Notes under the pieces: model-generated
Told to the model about the DNA's origin: nothing
Database searches by the model: none
The model's input: only the letters and a program-made list of their open reading frames with translations
Part shown: piece after piece, positions 6,828 through 12,826 of the stretch
Numbering within the stretch: the first letter of the stretch is position 1
Layout: each line of letters begins with the position of its first letter
Source of the DNA: an uncultured Eubacteriales bacterium
Lineage (GTDB): Bacteria > Bacillota > Clostridia > Oscillospirales > CAG-272
Assembly: GCA_934365155.1 (NCBI GenBank)
Contig: CAKRMZ010000040.1
Location: 1 to 12,826 of the forward strand
Length of the DNA: 12,826 bases
Reading direction: 5' to 3'
Position numbers and translations under genes: made by a program

Positions 6828-9719
6828 ATGAGCGAATTACGCATAAAAGGTGCCAGAGTGCACAATTTGAAGAATATTGATATTACTATCCCTCGGGATC
6901 AATTTGTTGTTTTAACGGGACTTTCGGGCTCGGGGAAATCCTCTCTTGCTTTCGATACAATTTACGCAGAGGGGCACCGGCGCTTTGTGGAGAGCCTTTC
7001 CTCTTATGCGCGGATGTTTTTAGGGCAGCTTGACAAGCCGGATGTTGACAGCATTGAAGGCTTGTCTCCTGCAATTTCCATTGACCAGAAAACAACCTCC
7101 AGAAATCCGAGATCCACGGTGGGAACCGTTACCGAAATTTATGATTATCTTCGTCTTTTGTACGCGCGGATCGGCATTCCGCACTGTCCGGTGTGCGGAA
7201 AGGAAATCGTGCAACAATCGGTGGACCAGATTATTGACCGATTGCTGAAACTTCCGGTCGGTACAAAGTTTTTAGTGTTGGCCCCGGTGGTAAGAGGGAA
7301 AAAAGGCTTGCATGAAAAGGTTTTTGAGGAGGCTCGCCGCAGCGGATATGTTCGTGTCCGTGTGGACGGGAACATTTACGAGCTTTCCGAAGAAATCGTA
7401 TTGGACCGCAATAAAAAGCACTCGATAGAGGTTGTTGTTGACCGTTTGGTGATGAAGGAGAATTTGCGCGCCCGTCTCGGTGATTCGGTCGAAACTGCAC
7501 TAAATCTTGCCGATGGCAATGTAATGATTTGGCTTCAGGATGCAGTGCCGGGATACGATTCTCAGGAGTTAAGCTTTTCGCAGAACTATGCTTGTGAGGA
7601 GCACCATTTCAGTATTGGGGAGCTGTCTCCGCGTATGTTTTCGTTCAACAGCCCATTCGGTGCCTGCCCGGACTGCGACGGTATCGGGGAAAGACGGGTC
7701 ATTTCGTATGAAAAAATTTGCCCCGATGAGAGTCGCTCTTTGCGCGGCGGCGCCATTGCGGTAAACGGATTCAAAACGATCGATGAAACGACTTGGATGG
7801 GGCCGCTGATTATTGAGGTCGGAAAAAAGTACGGATTTGATTTGGATACCCCGATTGAAAAGCTTTCCGAGGAGGCAAAGCAGGTTTTGTTCTTCGGTGC
7901 GAAAAATGAGCGCTTTCATGTGATTCGTTCTTTTTCGGGGCAAGTGCATGATCAATTGGCACATTTTGACGGAATACTGAATATTACCCAACAGCGCTTT
8001 GATCAGTCACAGCATGAGTATTATGAAGAATTTTTAGATACGATCCCGTGTCCGCGCTGCCACGGTCAAAGGCTCAGTGAAGCCGTTTTGGCTGTTACGG
8101 TCGGCGGGAAAAATATTCATCAGTTTTGTTCAATGCCGATCACCGCTGAACTGGATTTTATAAAACAACTGCATTTGGATTCCATGCAGACAGAGATTGC
8201 CAAAGAAATTTTAAAGGAAATCCAATCCCGATTGCAGTTTTTGGTGAATGTCGGACTTGACTATCTGACGTTGTCGCGTCGGGCCGGAACACTTTCGGGA
8301 GGTGAGGCACAGCGAATCCGTTTGGCAACGCAAATTGGTTCATCATTAATGGGCGTATTGTATGTATTGGATGAGCCGAGCATCGGGCTGCATCAGCGTG
8401 ATAACCATAAGCTGATTGAAACGCTGAAGGGACTGCGTGACGGCGGCAACAGTGTTTTGGTGGTGGAGCATGACGAAGAAACCATGCTGGCGGCGGATTA
8501 TATTGTGGATATCGGTCCGGGTGCCGGCGTTCACGGCGGTGAGGTGGTTGCCTGCGGTACGCCTGCCGAAATTATGAAAAATGAAAATTCACTTACCGCT
8601 GCATTTCTGTCCGGCCGAAGAAAAATCGAAGTTCCCGCTCAGCGCCGGAGCGGAAACGGACGGTTCTTGGAGATTATCGGTGCAAAAGAGCATAATTTAA
8701 AAAACATCAATGTCCGTTTTCCCTTGGGATGCTTTTGCTGCGTGAGCGGTGTTTCCGGTTCCGGGAAGTCCTCCTTGGTCAACGGAATTCTCTATTTGGC
8801 TTTGGCAAAGCAGCTCAACCGTGCACATACCTGCCCCGGAAAGTATAAAGAAATTCGCGGAATGGAACATTTGGATAAAGTTGTGTGCATTGATCAAAGT
8901 CCGATCGGACGGACTCCTCGTTCCAATCCTGCTACCTATACGGGACTTTTTACGGATATCCGCGATCTCTTTGCGAAAACGCCGGATGCCAAATCGCGCG
9001 GATATACATCCGCAAGGTTCTCCTTTAATGTAAAGGGCGGCCGTTGCGAAGCTTGCGAAGGTGACGGCGTAAAAAAAATAGAGATGCATTTTTTGCCGGA
9101 TGTTTATGTAACCTGTGATGTCTGCAAGGGGAAACGGTATAACCGCGATACATTGGATGTGCATTATAAAGGCAAAAACATTTCCGATGTATTGGAGATG
9201 AGTGTAGAAGAAGGCCTGCAGTTTTTTGACAGCATTCCTTCCTTGAAACGAAAATTACAAACACTTTATGATGTAGGACTCGGATATATCAAAATCGGGC
9301 AGTCATCGACGACGCTTTCAGGCGGCGAAGCCCAGCGTGTGAAATTAGCAGCGGAGCTTTCACGCCGCTCCAACGGACGGTATATTTATATTTTGGACGA
9401 GCCTACCACCGGTTTGCACTCTGCGGATGTAGAAAAACTGCTGAGTGTACTGAACCGCTTGGTGGATGCGGGAAATACCGTGATTGTGATTGAGCATAAT
9501 TTGGATGTAATTAAAACGGCAGATTATATTGTGGATCTTGGTCCCGAGGGCGGCGATGCGGGCGGAGAACTGATTGTATGCGGAACTCCCGAAACGGTTG
9601 CGGCTTGTCAGAAGTCGTATACCGGACAATATTTAAAGAATTTACTGCCTTCGGTTCCTCCGCGGAAGACGAAAAAAACGGCTGCTCGTAAGGCAGATCG
9701 CGATGGATCCGACCGATAA
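6828..9719 (+). CDS. uvrA: Excinuclease ABC subunit A
   Basis: UvrA is the dimeric ABC-type ATPase that first finds bulky DNA lesions and hands them to UvrB. The 963-residue protein has two ATPase modules. The first has Walker A GLSGSGKSS at 31-39, signature LSGGEAQR at 489-496 and Walker B LDEP at 514-517. The second has Walker A GVSGSGKSS at 641-649, signature LSGGEAQR at 830-837 and LDEP at 856-859. Zinc-binding pairs are visible: Cys120/Cys123 in an extra CPVC motif, the first finger Cys256/His259 with Cys280/Cys283, and the second Cys740/Cys743 with Cys763/Cys766. The first finger has CxxH instead of CxxC, a variant I recall in clostridial UvrA. The C-terminus is a short basic tail. The ATG is 16 bases after uvrB; its ribosome binding site is weak (GAGG 14 bases away), suggesting translational coupling. 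The gene ends before the hairpin at 9766-9831. Confidence 0.97.
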   Translation: MSELRIKGARVHNLKNIDITIPRDQFVVLTGLSGSGKSSLAFDTIYAEGHRRFVESLSSYARMFLGQLDKPDVDSIEGLSPAISIDQKTTSRNPRSTVGTVTEIYDYLRLLYARIGIPHCPVCGKEIVQQSVDQIIDRLLKLPVGTKFLVLAPVVRGKKGLHEKVFEEARRSGYVRVRVDGNIYELSEEIVLDRNKKHSIEVVVDRLVMKENLRARLGDSVETALNLADGNVMIWLQDAVPGYDSQELSFSQNYACEEHHFSIGELSPRMFSFNSPFGACPDCDGIGERRVISYEKICPDESRSLRGGAIAVNGFKTIDETTWMGPLIIEVGKKYGFDLDTPIEKLSEEAKQVLFFGAKNERFHVIRSFSGQVHDQLAHFDGILNITQQRFDQSQHEYYEEFLDTIPCPRCHGQRLSEAVLAVTVGGKNIHQFCSMPITAELDFIKQLHLDSMQTEIAKEILKEIQSRLQFLVNVGLDYLTLSRRAGTLSGGEAQRIRLATQIGSSLMGVLYVLDEPSIGLHQRDNHKLIETLKGLRDGGNSVLVVEHDEETMLAADYIVDIGPGAGVHGGEVVACGTPAEIMKNENSLTAAFLSGRRKIEVPAQRRSGNGRFLEIIGAKEHNLKNINVRFPLGCFCCVSGVSGSGKSSLVNGILYLALAKQLNRAHTCPGKYKEIRGMEHLDKVVCIDQSPIGRTPRSNPATYTGLFTDIRDLFAKTPDAKSRGYTSARFSFNVKGGRCEACEGDGVKKIEMHFLPDVYVTCDVCKGKRYNRDTLDVHYKGKNISDVLEMSVEEGLQFFDSIPSLKRKLQTLYDVGLGYIKIGQSSTTLSGGEAQRVKLAAELSRRSNGRYIYILDEPTTGLHSADVEKLLSVLNRLVDAGNTVIVIEHNLDVIKTADYIVDLGPEGGDAGGELIVCGTPETVAACQKSYTGQYLKNLLPSVPPRKTKKTAARKADRDGSDR

Positions 9720-9765
9720 AGCCGATCGTTGCACTTGCGGTGATTTTGACAGTTGCTTTTTATCA

Positions 9766-9831
9766 ATAAAATCCCCTTAGCGCAGTTCTTGAAATCATGA
9801 TTGTTTCAGAACAAAGCTAAGGGGATTTTAT
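9766..9831. terminator. Bidirectional terminator with extended two-part hairpin
   Basis: The outer arms 9766-9781 and 9816-9831 (ATAAAATCCCCTTAGC and its complement) form a perfect 16-bp stem with A and T runs on the two sides. Inside, 9785-9809 can fold into a second stem (GTTC-T-TGAAA pairing with TTTCA-GAAC) with one bulge and a small loop. On the plus strand the stem is followed by TTTTTC. The element lies between convergent uvrA and the permease gene and should stop transcription from both sides. Confidence 0.85.
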
Positions 9832-9860
9832 TTTTCGAATGTCAAATGGGAAGTCTTGGA

Positions 9861-11159
9861 TTATTTTGTTTGCCGTGCATTTGATTTTTCAAGGAAATAG
9901 TAGACCGGAATACCTACGAGGGTAATTGCGATTCCGATCAGTGAGCGAACGGGAGCTCCTATCAGCGTGCTTATAAGAATGAAAACACCACCCGCCGCAC
10001 CGATGATGGGTACAATGGGATAAAGAGGTACCCGATAGCATTCTTTGGAGGACATTTTGCGATGCCGCAAAATAAAGATGCCGATTACACCTAAGGTGAA
10101 GAAAATCCACAAAACAAAAACCAAAAGGTCGGTCAGTGTGTTAAAGGTGCCGGTGCAGATGTAGACGACAGCTAACACAGCTTGCAGGATAAGAGCATTT
10201 GTGGGGGTATCAAATCGAGGGTGAATTTTCCCGATTACGCGACTGGCGGGGAGCAATTTCTTTTCTGCCATGGCATGCGGTACTCGGGCAGCGGTCATCA
10301 AATATCCGTTGAGTGCTCCGAAGACCGATATCATGATGCCGGTATTAATCAACGTGGCTCCCTTTTGACCGAACAAAGCCACTGCAACATCAACACCGAC
10401 ATTTTCGGTAGTCGCTAATACTTCAGCGGGAAGGGTATTGAAAATAACAAGGTTAAACAGTGCATATACGGCAGTAACAGAGAGCATTCCGATGATAATT
10501 GCCCTGGGAATGTTCTTTTTCGGATTTTTCATTTCAGCCCCCATATTGGTGACGCTGATCCATCCGTCATAGGCCCAAAGAGTTCCGAGAATGGCTGTGC
10601 CGATAGAACTTGCGTTGCCGGATTGAAGTCCTAATGCGCCGGAGGCTTTTCCGCCGGGCAGACCGAAAGCCAAAATCACAGCGATCGGAATCAGCTTTCC
10701 GATGGTGGCAATGACCTGAACAAATGCGCCGCAGCGTGTAGACAGTATGTTGCAAATCAGAACAAAGGCCAAAACTCCGATGGCTAAAAAACGCTTTTGC
10801 CAGTCCGTCATCGGAATAAAATATACTGCGCAGTCGGCGAAAACAATAGCCTGAGCAGCGACAGATGCCGGATAAGAAATGATGGATTGAACCCACCCCA
10901 AAAGGAATCCCCATTTTTTACCGTAAAGTGTTTCAAGATAGGTATAAAGACCGCCTGCTTTCGGGATATTGGACGCGATCTCCGCGATGGTTAAAGCAGA
11001 GGCTAAAGTAATGATTCCTCCGGCGATCCAGGCCAAAAGCGCCATTCCCGAACTGCCTGCGTCACTCAGAACTTTTGCGGGTTTGAAAAATATGCCGGAT
11101 CCGATAATCATGCCGATTACAATCGAAAGGGCTTGAAAAAGACTGATTGATTTTTTCAT
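9861..11159 (-). CDS. APC-family amino-acid permease (LAT/SteT-like)
   Basis: The 432-residue protein is an amino acid-polyamine-organocation transporter with about 12 predicted membrane helices. The unwound helix-1 motif is seen as GSGIF at residues 20-24, which binds the amino-acid backbone, and WAYDGWISVTNMGAEMKNP is the helix-6 region, typical of the LAT-like bacterial group that includes the serine/threonine exchanger SteT of Bacillus. It therefore probably exchanges or imports neutral amino acids at the cytoplasmic membrane; the substrate cannot be read from the sequence. The ATG has GAGGA about four bases ahead and begins a usual MKKSISLFQAL N-terminus. It is a single-gene unit: its own SigA promoter lies about 60 bases upstream and a bidirectional hairpin lies behind it, so it is not functionally tied to uvrA. 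Confidence 0.92.
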   Translation of the reverse strand: MKKSISLFQALSIVIGMIIGSGIFFKPAKVLSDAGSSGMALLAWIAGGIITLASALTIAEIASNIPKAGGLYTYLETLYGKKWGFLLGWVQSIISYPASVAAQAIVFADCAVYFIPMTDWQKRFLAIGVLAFVLICNILSTRCGAFVQVIATIGKLIPIAVILAFGLPGGKASGALGLQSGNASSIGTAILGTLWAYDGWISVTNMGAEMKNPKKNIPRAIIIGMLSVTAVYALFNLVIFNTLPAEVLATTENVGVDVAVALFGQKGATLINTGIMISVFGALNGYLMTAARVPHAMAEKKLLPASRVIGKIHPRFDTPTNALILQAVLAVVYICTGTFNTLTDLLVFVLWIFFTLGVIGIFILRHRKMSSKECYRVPLYPIVPIIGAAGGVFILISTLIGAPVRSLIGIAITLVGIPVYYFLEKSNARQTK

Positions 11160-11201
11160 AAGGTCCTCTTTTTAAAAAGATTGTCAAAAATTGTTCATAA
11201 T

Positions 11202-11226
11202 ATTATGCTCAAAAGAATAGCATAAT
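11202..11226. promoter_or_regulatory. Inverted repeat around the permease -10 (candidate operator)
   Basis: ATTATGCT (11202-11209) and AGCATAAT (11219-11226) form a perfect 8-bp inverted repeat with a nine-base centre that contains most of the permease -10 box. This position fits a repressor operator. It could also be read as a weak leader hairpin, but most of it lies upstream of the expected transcription start. Confidence 0.4.
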
Positions 11227-11242
11227 TTACATTTTTTGTCAA
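11214..11242 (-). promoter_or_regulatory. SigA-type promoter of the permease gene
   Basis: On the minus strand, TTGACA (11242-11237) is followed after exactly 17 bases by TATTCT (11219-11214). The -35 is perfect and the -10 matches four of six positions. The start codon lies 54 bases downstream of the -10. Confidence 0.8.
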
Positions 11243-11269
11243 TCAAAACAAAAGGTTATTCCTGCTTTC

Positions 11270-11310
11270 CCGTGCCGATATCCGATACGGTTTTTGTTGA
11301 CTCGGCACGG
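11270..11310. promoter_or_regulatory. 9-bp inverted repeat over the lipoprotein promoter (candidate operator)
   Basis: CCGTGCCGA (11270-11278) and TCGGCACGG (11302-11310) are perfect inverted copies with 23 bases between, about three helical turns centre to centre. The right copy overlaps the last base of the -35 and the first half of the spacer, where a bound dimer would block polymerase. The stem has no following U-run and no gene ends just upstream, so it is not an obvious terminator. Confidence 0.5.
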
Positions 11311-11325
11311 AGATTGATTTATAAT
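11297..11325 (+). promoter_or_regulatory. Near-consensus SigA promoter of the lipoprotein gene
   Basis: TTGACT (11297-11302), a 17-base spacer and a perfect TATAAT (11320-11325) give one of the strongest promoter matches in the window. The leader to the ATG at 11373 would be about 40 bases. Confidence 0.85.
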
Positions 11326-11372
11326 GATAGCATCGTATTTTATTGACTATAAAGAGAAAGAGAGAAAATGTA

Positions 11373-12494
11373 ATGAAGAAGATTATTGCTTTGCTGTTAG
11401 CGCTTCTTTTTTCTGTTTTTTTGACTGCATGTGGAAACAAAGAGTCAGGCAACGAAAATTCGGGCGACTTGAAAAATGCGAATGTTGAAAAGGCGTGGTT
11501 CCCGAAAACGGCCACTGCGACGCTGCCGAACGGCAACCGGTATCAAATTATTCGTTGTGAATTCAGCGACGAAGGCCTTTACTATCACTACGATATGAGC
11601 GGAACTACGGATAGAGAAGCATATTATTCGTATTCTTACAAACAAAGCGACGGTATGCTGCAGCAGATTCGTCAGGAGTATTCTTATGGCTTTGATGTAT
11701 ATGGCTATGATTATAATTTTCAGTACAACACAGCAGAGGGGCAGATTGTATTGACAGAGACCGATCAAGACGGCGAAACAAGCACAGAAACAACGGTATA
11801 TACCTTTGACAGCGAAAATCGCGTCAGTACAAAAACCGTTACAGTCCGCTATGATGATGAAGTATCAGAGACAGTATATGTCTATACTTACGGCGAAGAC
11901 CGTTTTACCGTAAGTTATGATATTAAACATAAGGTTTACCGTAGTGACGGTAGCTCTGAAGTTCGTCATATCAGCCGCTGTGTAGCTACTTTGCCGTACG
12001 ACTTTTCATCTATGGTTGTTGAAATTACGTACCTTGACGGAGAAGAAAATCCCGAACCGCGGCAGGAATCTTATATCAATGCGAATGGGGAACGTATATC
12101 CGGAATGATGACCCGAACGAAAAAAGTGTTTAATGCGTTCGGCTACTGCACCGAAGTGACAAACTTTTTTGAAGACGGCGGAAGCGGATACCTTTCGGAC
12201 GATGGATATGATATGCCGACTTTTGACAGTGAGGGAAGAATTCTTTCCAATGTGCACAGTACTGCTGACGGTCCTTCTGCAACATCCGCATTCCGATATG
12301 ATTCGAACGGGAACATGACGGAATTCAGCTTGGAAACCGAAGAGGGAAAAGCAACGGTTGAAATTGAGTGGATGGAGATACCGGCTGAATATGTGAAGGC
12401 GATTGAAAGCTATGTCGGTGAAAAGAATTTTGCTTTATCCGAATTGATAGAGGAAGGAATTCCGGCCGGAAGTGAGTCGATGGCAAGTTTTTAG
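11373..12494 (+). CDS. Lipoprotein with Rhs/YD-like beta repeats
   Basis: The 373-residue product starts with a lipoprotein signal peptide: MKK, a hydrophobic stretch at residues 4-17 and lipobox LTAC with lipidated Cys20, followed by a Gly/Asn/Ser-rich linker (21-37). It should be anchored on the outer face of the membrane. The body is acidic and rich in Tyr, Asp, Glu and Thr, with degenerate YD-type units such as YTFDSENRVSTKTV (143-156), FNAFGYCTEVTN (253-264), TFDSEGRILSN (283-293) and FRYDSNGNMTEFSL (307-320). This suggests a repetitive beta-sheet fold as in Rhs/YD wall-exposed proteins, but there is no Rhs core or toxin end. No specific function is recognised. I chose the ATG at 11373 because it begins a proper signal peptide; the frame is open to a TTG at 11343. 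The ribosome binding site is weak (GAGAGAAA), and an ATGTAATG overlap precedes the start. It is monocistronic, with its own promoter and terminators. Confidence 0.85.
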   Translation: MKKIIALLLALLFSVFLTACGNKESGNENSGDLKNANVEKAWFPKTATATLPNGNRYQIIRCEFSDEGLYYHYDMSGTTDREAYYSYSYKQSDGMLQQIRQEYSYGFDVYGYDYNFQYNTAEGQIVLTETDQDGETSTETTVYTFDSENRVSTKTVTVRYDDEVSETVYVYTYGEDRFTVSYDIKHKVYRSDGSSEVRHISRCVATLPYDFSSMVVEITYLDGEENPEPRQESYINANGERISGMMTRTKKVFNAFGYCTEVTNFFEDGGSGYLSDDGYDMPTFDSEGRILSNVHSTADGPSATSAFRYDSNGNMTEFSLETEEGKATVEIEWMEIPAEYVKAIESYVGEKNFALSELIEEGIPAGSESMASF

Positions 12495-12553
12495 TGCTAT
12501 AAAAAGGCGGATATTTTCTCGGCTCAATAGCTGACTTGTCAAACCGAATAAAA

Positions 12554-12575
12554 TGCCGAGCGGTTGATTCGGCAC
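12554..12575. repeat. Second copy of the TGCCGA/TCGGCA element, downstream of the lipoprotein gene
   Basis: TGCCGA (12554-12559) and TCGGCA (12569-12574) form an inverted repeat with a nine-base centre. The right part, GTTGATTCGGCAC (12563-12575), matches 12 of 13 bases of GTTGACTCGGCAC at 11296-11308 in the lipoprotein promoter. TATAAA follows at 12584, but the spacer from TTGATT is only 14 bases, too short for a good promoter. Confidence 0.45.
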
Positions 12576-12585
12576 AAATAAATTA

Positions 12586-12623
12586 TAAAATGCCATGGAA
12601 CCGATAGAGTCCATGGCATTTTA
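12586..12623. terminator. Hairpin terminator 1 after the lipoprotein gene
   Basis: TAAAATGCCATGGA (12586-12599) pairs perfectly over 14 bp with 12610-12623, with a 10-base loop. A-run and T-run ends make it usable on both strands. It is the first strong hairpin after the lipoprotein stop codon at 12494. Confidence 0.75.
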
Positions 12624-12649
12624 AATGCAATTAACTGCGATCCGAATAA

Positions 12650-12681
12650 AAAAGTCCGCTGTAATTCTACAGCGGACTTTT
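12650..12681. terminator. Hairpin terminator 2, perfect 14-bp stem
   Basis: AAAAGTCCGCTGTA (12650-12663) pairs perfectly with 12668-12681 around a four-base loop (ATTC). The GC core with flanking A and T runs is a classic bidirectional rho-independent terminator, serving the lipoprotein gene on one side and probably the partial gene entering from the right on the other. Confidence 0.85.
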
Positions 12682-12712
12682 GTCTATGGGCTACGAAAAA
12701 GATATTTTCGGC

Positions 12713-12747
12713 AGTTTTGCGTATGACTTCGAACTCTCGCAAAAACT
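12713..12747. other. Third hairpin in the intergenic region
   Basis: AGTTTTGCG (12713-12721) can pair with CGCAAAAACT (12738-12747) with one bulged base; the 16-base loop contains TTCGAA. There is no clear U-run on either strand outside the stem, so its role is unclear. The rest of 12495-12783 shows no gene that I can support. Confidence 0.4.
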
Positions 12748-12783
12748 TATATTCGGTTAATCATATATGCGACTTTTATTTTA

Positions 12784-12826
12784 TTATTCGGGAATAAGAA
12801 CATCCCCGCCGGAGATTACCACGTCA
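12784..12826 (-). CDS. C-terminal end of an unidentified gene (runs off the window)
   Basis: On the minus strand the last 13 codons read DVVISGGDVLIPE, followed by tandem TAA stop codons. The composition looks protein-like, and the two bidirectional hairpins between it and the lipoprotein gene suit a convergent neighbour. The piece is too short to name a family, and an open frame this short is also expected by chance. Confidence 0.4.
   Translation of the reverse strand, partial: DVVISGGDVLIPE

Noticed and set aside
7583..7686. Cys to His change in the first UvrA zinc finger (CxxH)
   Set aside because: His can serve as the ligand and, as far as I recall, this form is common in clostridial UvrA; everything else in the protein is intact.
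12539..12742. 67-codon minus-strand open frame downstream of the lipoprotein gene
   Set aside because: It runs through both perfect terminator stems, has no ribosome binding site, and its translation does not resemble a protein.

Overview
The window looks like a chromosomal segment of a spore-forming, low-to-medium GC member of the Firmicutes, most likely class Clostridia. The pointers are the 5' end of a dipicolinate synthase subunit A gene (spore-core dipicolinic acid), strong AGGAGG-type ribosome binding sites, a Gram-positive-type LexA box, and Clostridium-like RadC, LexA and UvrA sequences. I see no phage, transposon, CRISPR or RNA gene; codon use is even throughout, and the region reads as core genome with a few unusual small or degenerate genes.

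Layout. (1) 1-632: the start of dpaA on the minus strand, diverging from a 32-residue Cys-rich membrane peptide gene that has a good SigK-like promoter. A perfect 22-bp hairpin closes this block. (2) 633-2361: two minus-strand genes, a six-helix membrane protein of unknown function and an M14-family carboxypeptidase homologue that has lost nearly all its catalytic residues. (3) 2458-9719: a plus-strand DNA-damage block, lexA - TIM-barrel metalloprotein - radC - uvrB - uvrA. In front of it are a LexA box and a TTGCAT-N17-TACACT promoter whose -35 lies on the operator, so LexA probably represses its own gene and perhaps the genes behind it. (4) 9766-9831: a long two-part hairpin that terminates transcription between convergent uvrA and an amino-acid permease. 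(5) 9861-11159: an APC-family amino-acid permease on the minus strand with a clean SigA-type promoter and an inverted repeat around its -10. (6) 11270-12494: a lipoprotein with Rhs/YD-like beta repeats, expressed from a near-consensus promoter with a 9-bp inverted repeat over the -35. (7) 12495-12826: an intergenic region holding several stacked hairpins, then the last 13 codons of a minus-strand gene that runs off the window.

The repair block is the coherent system here. LexA senses RecA filaments, UvrA and UvrB do damage recognition in nucleotide excision repair, and RadC is a JAMM-domain protein commonly linked to repair. The TIM-barrel protein sits inside this set and keeps most of the endonuclease IV-type metal-ligand pattern, so a repair role is worth considering alongside its default label of sugar isomerase. 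The most unusual single gene is the apparent M14 pseudo-peptidase, divergent from lexA.
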